Assembly (NCBI GenBank): GCA_030849065.1
Contig: JASAON010001661.1
Span: 62,001-126,000 of the forward strand
DNA: 64,000 bases
Reading direction: 5' to 3'
Source: Jaenimonas drosophilae
Taxonomy: Eukaryota; Euglenozoa; Kinetoplastea; Trypanosomatida; Trypanosomatidae
Below, piece after piece: positions 19,196-28,694 of this stretch; within the stretch, counting starts at the first letter, position 1; each line of letters starts with the position of its first letter. The notes under the pieces are model-generated. The model was not told where the DNA came from. It worked only from the letters and a program-made list of their open reading frames with translations, and did no database searches. Made by a program: the position numbers and the translations under genes.

Positions 19196-22100
19196 TTAAC
19201 GATGTTGGCTATCTCCCACACGTGCACGCTTCATGCCGCTGCCACCCCGATGATGCGCGGCATGTTCCGCATTGTTGTTAGGGTGCATCGGTGGTCGGGG
19301 TGTGGCGGTTGTTGGCGGAGAAGGCTCCGTTGCCTCGCGCGGTGCGCTGATGTGCGGCGCACGCTGGCCACAAGCACCAACAGCGAAGGTGTACGGCTGT
19401 TTTGGTGATGGGCTGGCGAGCTGCTCGCCATTCTCCGCCGTGGGCCGCACGTTGGGGCTGCGTTCCATGAAGATGATGCGTCCAGCGCCCCCCTGGCCCC
19501 CACCGAGCCGTCGGCCATGAACCTCCTCAGCTCCGCTGCGCGTGTAGGGCCGAGCAACGCCGGCGATGGTTGTTGCAGGCGTACGTGCAGAGATGGTGAG
19601 GCGTGGGCTGATGACGAGCGCTCCGGGCGTTGAGCGTGTGGCGGCCGCCGCCAGCGTGAGCGGCACGGGCAGAGGCGGAGGTGGCGGCGCACATCGATCG
19701 CCGCCCGCCTCGACCGACGCCATTGCACTGGTGTTGTGGTGGCCGAGACGTTGGTTCCCAGACATCATCTCCGACATGATGGTGGTGGGACGTGGAATGC
19801 TCCTCCCTGAGCTACACACATGTGGCGGGTTGTATGGTGAATCATCGGCGGCAACACTCGCACGCTCCGCGCTCGGTGTTTCAAAGCTCAGTGCCTTGGC
19901 CGCAAACATCCCCGCCCGACGTTGTGGGGTCACGAGGGCCGAAGCATCGATGGAGTCGGCATCATCATCCATCATCATCATCATCTCACCCTGCGGACCC
20001 TCGCGGTACGACGGCTCCTCAGAGAAGCCAAGCTGGCGGCCAACGGCCACACCCGGTGGCGGCATCCCATTCTCAGAGCTATCGCCACTCCAGCTGCGTC
20101 GATGATGATGGGCGGCCGACGGGCCATCGCAGGCCGGTGCGCCACCTTCGTATGCCGGCCGCACAACCGTCGTGGAGGAGCCACTCGCCATGAAGAGTCG
20201 CGGCCGTGTGCCAACATGTGTGTTGGTGGCCGTCTGATGAAGAACTCCATCCATCTCCATCCCTGTATCCTGGGGCGGGTGAAGCGGGCATGCCGTGAGG
20301 CGCGGTCGTGGGCAGAGGCTGTGCGTCGAGCTCCCGCCCGCATGAACGCCATCGCTGCTACTGCACGTCGTGGCTGAGCTGGTATTCAGAATCCGCGAGG
20401 CGCTATTCATCGTGCGGGGCGAGAAGCCGGAGAGGCGTCGGGCCGCGCTGTAGCCGCCGCCCGTCGTCAGCATCTCCGCCGAGGGAAGCCGGCTCGATGG
20501 GGTGGCGGAGGAATCCCGTAGCGTGTGCGTCATCATCATCGCCGACGATGCATGTTGCACAAGTGGCTGGGAGTGTGGAGCAAGTGGGGCGTGTGGGGCA
20601 CGTCCGGATGGGGAGTACGTGATGCCCACGGAACAATTCAAAGAGGTGTCGGCGGTGTCGCAGCGCATTTGGCTGAGATGAATGCTCGGGCCATCGCTGA
20701 CGAAGGACGTGAGCGCACATGGAGCGGGCAAACCCGTCAAGCTCGGGGAGGTGCCACTTCTGGCAGAGCGCAGGCCGGTGCTGCATTCATCGTCGCCGCT
20801 GTCGGGGTGGCCGCCACCACTGACATGATGTGGAGGGCGAGAGGCGCTCATCCGGCGTGAGATGGGTCCCGGCGGAGATCCAGAGCTCGTGCTGGTGTGG
20901 GGATTGGCCGAGGGCGACGATTCTTCATTGCTGTTGTGTGCCGTGGCAGTGGTGCGTCTGCCGTCCGCAGTGGCGCTCAGGCGACGCTGCCTGTTTTTGG
21001 TTGGTGTGATGGCAACGGGAAAGAAGGGCTCCGTCATGGCAACGAGGCCAACCTCGGTGCTCCTCGCACTGAAGAGGCGCATCGTGAAGCAAATCTGTAC
21101 TGGATTGGCACAAAGCTCCCCCGCACACACGGTGCGACGGGCGTGGGTGATGGGATCGAAGAAGGGGTGTGCAAGGGCATCGCGTGCGGTGATGCGCTTC
21201 TCCGGGTCCAGCTCTAACATGCGCAGCAGCAAATCACCAAAGGCCTCGGATGCTCCGCCAGGGTGGAGCTCATCCAGCAGCGTGGCGTGGTTTACACGTT
21301 TGGGGAAGTCAGCGAAGGTTGTGCCGAGCGCGCGGCAAATCTCGAGCTGCACCTGCAGCTCACTCCGACCACGGAAGGCCACATGGCCCGCTACCATTTC
21401 AAACATGGTGCATCCCATGCCCCACACATCGCAGGCGGTGTAGTGGTCAATGCACTTGCCAAGGAGCTGCTCAGGAGCCTTGTAGTATAGCGTGCCGCGT
21501 GTGGAGGCGAGCGAGCGATCGTGTACGTGGCCAACGTAGTGCGCCGCGCTGAAGTCTGCCAAGGTGGCAGAGATGTACCGCCGGCATTTGCCAGAAGACG
21601 TCGGTGAGAAGGAGGCACCCACATTGGCACATCTTCCCTCTTCATCATCGTCATACACCGTCTCGTGGAGCTCCACGGGTGGCACCTCCATGTTCGGCAC
21701 GAGTGGTGCCTGGTTCATGAGGATGGAGGTGCGGTCGTTTTCCGGAAACAAGGCGTGGAGCTCGGAACCAGCACCCACATCGGCAGGAAGAATCCGCTTC
21801 AGCAAGATGTTGCCAGGCTTCACATCGCGGTGGGCGATGCCATGTGCGTGGAGGTGGTCAAGTGCTTGGAGCACGCTATACACGATGCACGCAATCTGTG
21901 CGTAGTTGGTCTTGCGGAGAGCCGTCATTTCCTTCCCCACATCGCTCTGCATGAGCTCCAGCGCAACGTAGCTCCCACGACGCTGAGAGTGATACTTGGC
22001 CAAGAAGCGAATAATGTGTGGATGAGGTGGCAACGAGGCAAGAAGCAGTGCTTCATCTGCCGCCACAAGTGGCGAGGATGGATGGCCGCCACTGCTGCTG

Positions 22101-22594
22101 CTCGCATTTCGTTCAGCACATGCTGTTTGATCATCCTCTGCCGCGGTGTTGTTGTGGTTTGTGGTGTTGGCAGCCATCACCTCCAGATTGCTCTCCTCTC
22201 GCATTTCCTCTTCGTTGCGTGCAGATTGATGGCGATGATGCGCGGAGGTTGGCTTCACCATGGGCGATGTTCGCCGTTCATCGAGCTCCTCCGCCATGAT
22301 GGCGGGATTGAGATCGCGAAGGCTGCGGCTCGTTTCATCTGCCATCATGGGAGAAGCACATGAAAATCCATCATCGCTCACCGTGGGTGGTGCGAGTGGT
22401 GATGCGGAGGAGAGGAGTGGTTCCGTCAGGCGTGGATAGCACCGCTTCAGTGCAACCAGTTGTCGGCTCTCGTGATGGCGGGCCAGATACACCACCCCAC
22501 TACCTCCCTTGCCGAGCTGCACATTACTCGCATCATAGGGAAAAGACGATGGCGTTGTGCTTCTGGAGGAAGTCGGCGTGCACGCTCGTCGCAT
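19196..22594 (-). CDS. CMGC-like Ser/Thr protein kinase with large inserts and a long disordered tail
   Basis: Predicted 1132 residues. Kinase domain at about 25-480: glycine loop LGKGGSGVVYLA (27-38), VALK with the ATP-binding K50, HRDVKPGN with catalytic D257, and YKAPEQLLGK (APE 373-375). The magnesium-binding motif reads DFS (347-349) instead of DFG. A roughly 120-residue insert separates beta3 from the C-helix region, and another of about 75 residues lies between the catalytic loop and DFS. The downstream ELDPEKRITARDALAHPFF fits CMGC (CDK/MAPK-like) kinases. The last 650 residues are Ser/Pro/His-rich low complexity with no domain. Whether it is active is uncertain, since K, HRD and the Asp of DFS are kept. 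Start at 22594 follows possible GAAG acceptors. Confidence 0.85.
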   Translation of the reverse strand: MRRACTPTSSRSTTPSSFPYDASNVQLGKGGSGVVYLARHHESRQLVALKRCYPRLTEPLLSSASPLAPPTVSDDGFSCASPMMADETSRSLRDLNPAIMAEELDERRTSPMVKPTSAHHRHQSARNEEEMREESNLEVMAANTTNHNNTAAEDDQTACAERNASSSSGGHPSSPLVAADEALLLASLPPHPHIIRFLAKYHSQRRGSYVALELMQSDVGKEMTALRKTNYAQIACIVYSVLQALDHLHAHGIAHRDVKPGNILLKRILPADVGAGSELHALFPENDRTSILMNQAPLVPNMEVPPVELHETVYDDDEEGRCANVGASFSPTSSGKCRRYISATLADFSAAHYVGHVHDRSLASTRGTLYYKAPEQLLGKCIDHYTACDVWGMGCTMFEMVAGHVAFRGRSELQVQLEICRALGTTFADFPKRVNHATLLDELHPGGASEAFGDLLLRMLELDPEKRITARDALAHPFFDPITHARRTVCAGELCANPVQICFTMRLFSARSTEVGLVAMTEPFFPVAITPTKNRQRRLSATADGRRTTATAHNSNEESSPSANPHTSTSSGSPPGPISRRMSASRPPHHVSGGGHPDSGDDECSTGLRSARSGTSPSLTGLPAPCALTSFVSDGPSIHLSQMRCDTADTSLNCSVGITYSPSGRAPHAPLAPHSQPLVQHASSAMMMTHTLRDSSATPSSRLPSAEMLTTGGGYSAARRLSGFSPRTMNSASRILNTSSATTCSSSDGVHAGGSSTHSLCPRPRLTACPLHPPQDTGMEMDGVLHQTATNTHVGTRPRLFMASGSSTTVVRPAYEGGAPACDGPSAAHHHRRSWSGDSSENGMPPPGVAVGRQLGFSEEPSYREGPQGEMMMMMDDDADSIDASALVTPQRRAGMFAAKALSFETPSAERASVAADDSPYNPPHVCSSGRSIPRPTTIMSEMMSGNQRLGHHNTSAMASVEAGGDRCAPPPPPLPVPLTLAAAATRSTPGALVISPRLTISARTPATTIAGVARPYTRSGAEEVHGRRLGGGQGGAGRIIFMERSPNVRPTAENGEQLASPSPKQPYTFAVGACGQRAPHISAPREATEPSPPTTATPRPPMHPNNNAEHAAHHRGGSGMKRARVGDSQHR

Positions 22595-22987
22595 TCTCTT
22601 CGATTAAATGTGCAAGACAAGAACACACACAGACGAGATTTGGTACGCCGTGGATGTGCTTCGGTAGAGGTGTGGCAAAGAAAAGTGATGGATTGCGTAC
22701 CTAAAACACACAGCAAACAATGATCTAAAGAAGGAGCAACTCCACCCACGATGAATCCCCTCGCACGCACGCACGGTGGCTGAGTGTGTTGGTGATTGCA
22801 AATGAGCTGGAGTATGCGTCACTGTGGCAGAACATGAAGATGATGATGAGAGAGGACAATGCTATGACGTGTTGTGTGCAATGGTTGTTTGCATGATGTT
22901 GTGATGATGATGATGGTCGTCGTGTTTGATGGGACCCACGTGGGGTCCGCCAACATGAAGGAGATAGAGCGCATGGTGGATGTTTAG
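22595..22987. other. Intergenic region
   Basis: Kinase leader and 3' UTR of the next gene. Nothing coding seen. Confidence 0.5.
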
Positions 22988-25624
22988 TCAGTGGGAGCCC
23001 CACGTGGAGTTGAGCTCCTCCTCTGAGGTACGCTCGCTCAGCAACACATGCAGCAGATTGCGATTGTGGGTCTCGGCCAAGGCACGCACCTCCTCCACAG
23101 CGGAGGATGATGATTCCTGGTGGGTGAGGGCACCGTGGAGCTCCTCCATCACCGCATGGCGATGGCGTAGGCCGCGCAGCAACACCTCCATCGAGCGTTC
23201 CGATGTGCAGTTGGATGCGATGGAGGCCGCTGACTCGAGCGTGAAGAACTGCGCGAGGAGCTCTGTCTTTGTCGGTGCAGCAGAGCGTTCGCCATCATGC
23301 ACAACGTTGGTCTTGTTTGCATCCAGATGAGCGCAGCGGAGGAAAGCCTCTCGTGTGGCAGGGCGGAAGTATAGAGAGAGGATGAGAGCCTGCAGCGTTG
23401 GATGAATCTTCTCGTTCTGCAGCACCGACCACAGCGCGAGCTGCTGGCTTCGTGTTGGTGCGGGGAGCGTCAGGGGGCCATCAGCCAAGCTCCTCCGTGT
23501 ACGTGAGCCCTCCTCCATCCACGTACCCCCACGGAGCCATCCACGAAGCGTTTGGCAGAAGCTACGTCGATGTGGGTGAAGGTGCAAACGTGTTGGGGGT
23601 GACGAGCGTGTTGGACCTTCGCAGATGCGAATGAGATCAAGTGCCAACTCCACATCGGCGGTTGGTGCGTCGTCGCGAGACGCACGCACCGCCCACTCAC
23701 GCATCGTTTGCTCCACGGCCGCAAAGGGCAAGCCGAGGTGCAGCGCAGCAACACAAACAGGAACGAGATGCGTGGTATCAATGATGCCGGTTGGTGCCAT
23801 GGCCTGCAGCACATCCAGCGAGCGGTAGGCCATCCACGTCTTTGCATTGCTGCCACCGCGATGTACGTCTTGCGTTTCTGCGCGCATCGTGCGGCACATG
23901 GCCATCACCGTGCGATCCACTGCGAGCGGGTGGCGGCGGAGGTAGTTGATGTATGCCGCGCGGTGTGTGTGCGGATGGGGTGGGCATATAGCATCTGCAT
24001 CTTCACCACGATGGCTCGGGCTCAGCGGAAAGTGATTCCAGACGAGGTGTGCCGCCATGTGATGGAGCGAAGATGCGCACAGACGCTGCACCACAGGCAT
24101 CAACACCTGCGGACGTAGTTGTTGTGCTGCATCTTCATCCTTGCGTGCATGTCTTGTTGCCATGCCACGTTTGGTGTTGCTGGGAACGTTGGTGCGGCAG
24201 GCTTGGAGGCCCACGCCCATGACGATGAGTGGCGAAATGTGCAGCGCTGCCAGCATGGACGGCTTCGATATCAGAAAGTTGGTCAGCCACGATGGATTTT
24301 TTGTTGGTGTACGCAACATTGTGATGAGCTCGTGGCGCAGACCGCGCTCCGCTGGGGTTAGCGCACGTGTGGAGCCACGTGAGCGGAGCGATGATAGCCA
24401 ACGACGTCTACGATGATGATGTTGTTGCTGATGCACCAAGTTAGCCAGACACGCATTCAGCTCCGCCTTCCTCCATTCAGAAGTGCGATGAGGAACCAGC
24501 CGCGATAATTTCTGCCACACATCCTTTGTGGTGGTTTTGGTTGTCGTGGATAACGATGATGATGATGGATGCAGCAGCGTCGAAGCGCTATCCCACGTAC
24601 GTGCCACATCCAGGATCTCCGCGGTTGGTAAACGCATCAACGCCTCCAGTGGGTACGTGGATGGATGCCTAAAGGCCTCTGCCAGTTCAGGCGCGGTATG
24701 GCGAAGAAGGTCCGCTGAATAGTGCGGCTCCTCCTCCACCACCTCACTGAAGACACGCTGCAACGAGAGTGGCAGCACAGACACGGGCTTCTTCTGTGGT
24801 CGTTGGATGCTCCTCCACGAGGATGTTGTGGATGATGATGTGGTGGGTGCTGTGTGTAGGTGCATCGTACATCGACGGAGAATATGGAGCTTTTCAATCG
24901 TTGTGATGCCCGAGGAGGGCGGCAAACGGCAGAGCGCCGCTGCGGCAGAGGTGCGCAGATGCTGCAGACGTTGCGCTCCTAGCGCACCAAACAACGGATT
25001 GGTGCATGATGATGATGAAGATGCTTCTTCATGATGGGCGGTATCAAGATGATCAAAGACCTCGCGCAACGTTGTTGCATCGTCCATCGCTGCCAAATCG
25101 GTGATGAGTTGATGGAGCTTCGACGACGCGCGGTGTAGCGCACGACGGCGATGTGCTCTGGCACGCTGCAGGCTCCATCTGAGTTGGCCTCCATCAGCCG
25201 TTGTTGGTTCCTCCGCACCTCCTCTCCACATGCTCATGCACTGTTGTGCCTCGCTGACCATCCCTGCGCGAAGAAGTACCGCAACAGCCTCCACGGCATC
25301 GTTCATGTTATACTCCTCCGTCCACTGAAGCACATCCGCGGTGGTGAATGCCTGTGCGTGTTGCCCGCTTGCTGCATTCAGACGATCTTGGAAACGTAGT
25401 TGGCCAAACGTTTGATGCAGCGCATCACTGGCCTCGGCCAACATGGAGGTCTGCGGTGTACGAGCGTTGAGAGAGGCGGCGGTGGTTGGCTGACGCGCTA
25501 CGGCGTGGATGGCTGTTTGCACTTGGTCGGAGCTCCACGAAGGCGGTGCCACGGTGGATGGGCGTGGCGCCGCCATCCGCCGCACCGCTCGTTGGCGGAG
25601 ATCAACGAGCTGATGCTTCCACAT
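22988..25624 (-). CDS. Probable mitochondrial alpha-helical protein of unknown function
   Basis: Predicted 878 residues. The start MWKHQLVDLRQRAVRRMAAP is basic and acid-poor, as in a mitochondrial presequence. The body is almost wholly helix-prone, with Leu/Ala-rich stretches such as AVEAVAVLLRAGMVSEAQQC near residues 110-128 that resemble PPR or other helical-repeat units, but I cannot count a regular 35-residue repeat. Basic His/Arg-rich linkers lie near 390-420. Kinetoplastids carry many diverged PPR and mitoribosome-assembly proteins of this appearance, so such a role is a guess. The ATG at 25624 lies 26 bases after a TTTTGTAG acceptor (25650-25651). Confidence 0.55.
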   Translation of the reverse strand: MWKHQLVDLRQRAVRRMAAPRPSTVAPPSWSSDQVQTAIHAVARQPTTAASLNARTPQTSMLAEASDALHQTFGQLRFQDRLNAASGQHAQAFTTADVLQWTEEYNMNDAVEAVAVLLRAGMVSEAQQCMSMWRGGAEEPTTADGGQLRWSLQRARAHRRRALHRASSKLHQLITDLAAMDDATTLREVFDHLDTAHHEEASSSSSCTNPLFGALGAQRLQHLRTSAAAALCRLPPSSGITTIEKLHILRRCTMHLHTAPTTSSSTTSSWRSIQRPQKKPVSVLPLSLQRVFSEVVEEEPHYSADLLRHTAPELAEAFRHPSTYPLEALMRLPTAEILDVARTWDSASTLLHPSSSSLSTTTKTTTKDVWQKLSRLVPHRTSEWRKAELNACLANLVHQQQHHHRRRRWLSSLRSRGSTRALTPAERGLRHELITMLRTPTKNPSWLTNFLISKPSMLAALHISPLIVMGVGLQACRTNVPSNTKRGMATRHARKDEDAAQQLRPQVLMPVVQRLCASSLHHMAAHLVWNHFPLSPSHRGEDADAICPPHPHTHRAAYINYLRRHPLAVDRTVMAMCRTMRAETQDVHRGGSNAKTWMAYRSLDVLQAMAPTGIIDTTHLVPVCVAALHLGLPFAAVEQTMREWAVRASRDDAPTADVELALDLIRICEGPTRSSPPTRLHLHPHRRSFCQTLRGWLRGGTWMEEGSRTRRSLADGPLTLPAPTRSQQLALWSVLQNEKIHPTLQALILSLYFRPATREAFLRCAHLDANKTNVVHDGERSAAPTKTELLAQFFTLESAASIASNCTSERSMEVLLRGLRHRHAVMEELHGALTHQESSSSAVEEVRALAETHNRNLLHVLLSERTSEEELNSTWGSH

Positions 25625-26075
25625 GCCCGTTGTTGTGGCCGCTACGTACCTACAAAATCAATGGGCGTACTAATACAATTCCTACTGCACAAGCATCAAC
25701 AACACAACAAGATGGTTGGGTGATGAGATGATCCAACCCGTCAGACACCGTTGGCACATGGATATACAGCAACAACACACTGGCAAACGTTTTGTATGGT
25801 GGTGGGAGATGCACAAGAAGACTCATCCAACTACATCCGCCACACTTCTTGGATGGTGATGCCCCTCGCATCATACGAGGTATGCCTCCTGCAGAATGTG
25901 CAGAAGCGAAACAAGGCGCAATGTGGGTATAGAAAGATATGCCACACAATGAATCGTGTGGGGTTGAGCAGCACAACAACAAGCATAGGGGAACAGCAAC
26001 AACACACGCTCACATTGACGACGACCCAGAGAAACACACACACACACACACACAAGTTTGTTGTGTTCGTGTGTG
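25625..26075. other. Intergenic region
   Basis: Leader of the helical protein, 3' UTR of the PPPDE gene, and a CA repeat at 26034-26054. No gene seen. Confidence 0.5.
26034..26054. repeat. CA/GT microsatellite
   Basis: About ten CA units just downstream of the PPPDE-gene stop. Confidence 0.75.
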
Positions 26076-28694
26076 TTAGTGTGTGCTCGTGGCAGAAGAT
26101 GGTCGTACTGACATGGGAGTCTTGCGCCCCCGCCTCTCTGCCGTTGCTGCCAATGATGTGGCGGGGCGTTTGGCCAATGTACGTGCCGAGGCAGATGCTG
26201 ATCGAGCACCACGCGTGGATGAGGTCGTGTTGATGCGCGCACGCGCCGTTTGTGGCCCGCGATGTGCCACATTCACCTCCATCTTTCCCCGTGGCACCGA
26301 CGGTGGGCGAGAAGGCGAGCGGTGCGTGAGCGTTTGCACAGACATGCTGCGTGGTGGCGCACTGGACGAGCGCTGGGAGTTGGTGCAGCTTCCCGTGGAG
26401 TTGCGCCGTGTTGAGCGTGAGGCACCTCCGCGACGTCCGGCCTCACCGCACACCGGCTGATGATGGCGTGGGTGGGGAGATGGCACATCATCCGCCAATG
26501 AGTTGGCCGCTGCCGAGATGGCATCCGCGCTCAGCGAGGAGGCGTGGCGTGGCGAGCGAACCGAGGTGGGCGAGGAGGTCATGGGCGATGCATGGTGATG
26601 TGCATCGGGTATGGGTGGCAGAGGAATACAACGCTGTGCGTTGTTGGCATCGATGGGCAAGCCCGCCGCCTCCACAGGAGTGGCAATGCTGCCAGAAAAG
26701 CAGAGCTCCAGTGCCGCACCACTCTCCACGCTGGTCGGAAGAGGGAGCTGAAGCGCAGCAGGTCGTACACCATCTACACTTGGTTGTGTATGTTGATGTT
26801 GCGTCTCTTGTTGTGGCGGTGTTGTGGCAGCCTGGCGGGAAGATGTCTTGGCAGGCACCCCCACCTTTGCCTTTTCCTTCTTCCTCAGCACCTTCTTCTT
26901 CTCTGGTGTTGTGGCAGGTGCGGTGTGGTTGAGATGTGGGCTATCGCTGCTACCACAATCTTGCGCAGATGTTGGGGGTGATGCCGTACTACGTGGAGCA
27001 TCCACGGCACTCGCCATGGGATCACTGAAGGCCTGTTGATCGGGGCTCGCACGATGATGTGTCTTGGCCTTCTTGGCAGCCACCGCACTGCGCGCAGATG
27101 CCGGCGGGGGAGCCGCATGCACCTTCTTCAGCATCTTTGGTGGAGGTGCAGCAGGTTTGGCCTCCTCCACCAGCTCTGCCGGCGGTGGCACCTCCTCCGT
27201 GGAGGTGGCGGAGCGGCGGCTGTGCGCGGTGTCTGGGGCAGCATCAGGTAGCACATGCTTCCTTCGACGTACGCGACGGTGTTTGCTGTGCTCCGTGTCG
27301 GTGGCCGTGTTGGTGGATGATGATGGTAGCTCGGGTACCTCCTCGGCAGGTGTGGGAGGTGATAGAGGGGCACCAGCTGCGTGTTGTTGCGATGTAGGGT
27401 CCGCCGACGGCCCCACGACGACGGGGGTTTGAGACGCCACTAGAGGCATCTCATCCTCCATCTCCACAAAAGGTGGTTGTTGCAGGCCAAAAAGAAAATC
27501 TGCTTCATCAAAGACGACGCCATCGCCATCCATCGCCGCGGCGGCAGTGGAGCGATGGCGGCCCATCATCATGTCCGGTGCATCAGAATCCCCAGCCAGC
27601 GGAGAATAAGCCGAGCCTTGAGTGCTGAGATAGATGGTCATGGCAGGGCCGTGGCTCATGGCGGCATGTGGGCGCATGCTGGCATCATCATCGGCCTCCA
27701 TCCGTTCTGCATCCTCGCACTCACGGCTGGAGAAGAGCTCCATCGATTCAGCCATCTCATGATCCAGCGGGGTATCCGAGAGGTACTTGCGTCGAGATGC
27801 TGGTGCCGCGGGCGGATGCCGTGGTGGTGCAGTTGCATCCATCTCCCGGCTGGCGCTGCCCTGGTCGGTGCGGTACGGCTCCAGCCCATCCTCCCCATTC
27901 ATTTCATTCATCTGCGAGGCGGTCTTCTGGCGCAGCCTGCGCGATGGCACACTTGGCTGCTGTACGTGAATGTTCTGAAGATGCACCACTTGCGGAGCAT
28001 CTGTGGCCGTATAGCGTGGTGGCTGATAGACGTCAGGGTGTCGGTACCAGTAGGCTGGAATGATGGATTTGGGCATCGATGTGGAGCCATGCTTGCCGCT
28101 CGTGTCTGTGGTGGCGGCTGGCGTTCCGCCGAGCTTCCGTTGCACCATCGTGGCCATCTTGCGTGGAATCACAACATTGGTGAAGCGTGCCGCTCGATTG
28201 CACCACGACGGCACCCGCAGCTTCTCACGTGTGCTAAGCAGATTAAGGAGCTCCTGCGCAAAGTGATTGCAGTTGTTGCTCAGAATATGATAGTCGGCAC
28301 TCTTCCACTCATTCTCCAGGCGATGAAGAATGGTATCCACCTGAGATGGTGATTTGGTGGTGTGGCCAACCGTGATGGTGCGATGCAACGCGCCGGCGGC
28401 CATGCCGGGAGAGGTGTAGAAGAGCCCCGACGCGTTTGGGTTTCCCACAGACTCGCCGTAGCCCCACTCCACGCCATACACAACCACCCCGGTGTGAAAG
28501 ACGCCCATGCCCACCTTTGTGAGCTTCTTGTTGGTGTCTGTGAGGCTGTATACGTTGAGCTTCACCGGAACGGCAATCTCCTTGCGTCGGAGTTTCGGTG
28601 GCGGGCAACGTACAAGGCCGTAGTGATTTAGCCGATCGCCTTCATCTTTGGGAAGTGCCACATCCGCAGTACCTCCACAGCAGAAGCATGCCAT
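26076..28694 (-). CDS. PPPDE (DeSI-type) thiol peptidase with a 700-residue low-complexity tail
   Basis: Predicted 872 residues. The first 185 form a PPPDE domain: VKLNVYSL, the catalytic His in GVFHTGVVVYGVEWGYG (H67) and the catalytic Cys in ILSNNCNHFAQELL (C142). PPPDE/DeSI proteins are cysteine peptidases reported to act on SUMO or ubiquitin conjugates and on S-palmitoyl groups. The N-terminal Cys-rich start (MACFCCGG) lacks a Gly2 myristoylation site but could be acylated. The remaining ~690 residues are Ser/Pro/Ala-rich, ending in a basic stretch (RGRKTPMSVRPSS), much longer than the 170-200 residues usual in the family. The ATG at 28694 follows an acceptor CCTCTAG (28709-28710). Confidence 0.85.
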   Translation of the reverse strand: MACFCCGGTADVALPKDEGDRLNHYGLVRCPPPKLRRKEIAVPVKLNVYSLTDTNKKLTKVGMGVFHTGVVVYGVEWGYGESVGNPNASGLFYTSPGMAAGALHRTITVGHTTKSPSQVDTILHRLENEWKSADYHILSNNCNHFAQELLNLLSTREKLRVPSWCNRAARFTNVVIPRKMATMVQRKLGGTPAATTDTSGKHGSTSMPKSIIPAYWYRHPDVYQPPRYTATDAPQVVHLQNIHVQQPSVPSRRLRQKTASQMNEMNGEDGLEPYRTDQGSASREMDATAPPRHPPAAPASRRKYLSDTPLDHEMAESMELFSSRECEDAERMEADDDASMRPHAAMSHGPAMTIYLSTQGSAYSPLAGDSDAPDMMMGRHRSTAAAAMDGDGVVFDEADFLFGLQQPPFVEMEDEMPLVASQTPVVVGPSADPTSQQHAAGAPLSPPTPAEEVPELPSSSTNTATDTEHSKHRRVRRRKHVLPDAAPDTAHSRRSATSTEEVPPPAELVEEAKPAAPPPKMLKKVHAAPPPASARSAVAAKKAKTHHRASPDQQAFSDPMASAVDAPRSTASPPTSAQDCGSSDSPHLNHTAPATTPEKKKVLRKKEKAKVGVPAKTSSRQAATTPPQQETQHQHTQPSVDGVRPAALQLPLPTSVESGAALELCFSGSIATPVEAAGLPIDANNAQRCIPLPPIPDAHHHASPMTSSPTSVRSPRHASSLSADAISAAANSLADDVPSPHPRHHQPVCGEAGRRGGASRSTRRNSTGSCTNSQRSSSAPPRSMSVQTLTHRSPSRPPSVPRGKMEVNVAHRGPQTARARINTTSSTRGARSASASARTLAKRPATSLAATAERRGRKTPMSVRPSSATSTH

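Noticed and set aside
26034..26054. CA repeat considered as a CRISPR or regulatory array
   Set aside because: A plain dinucleotide microsatellite; no spacer structure, and the genome is eukaryotic.
27477..28352. Plus-strand open frame of 291 codons
   Set aside because: Antisense to the PPPDE peptidase; composition is that of a shadow frame (His, Arg, Cys, Trp-rich).
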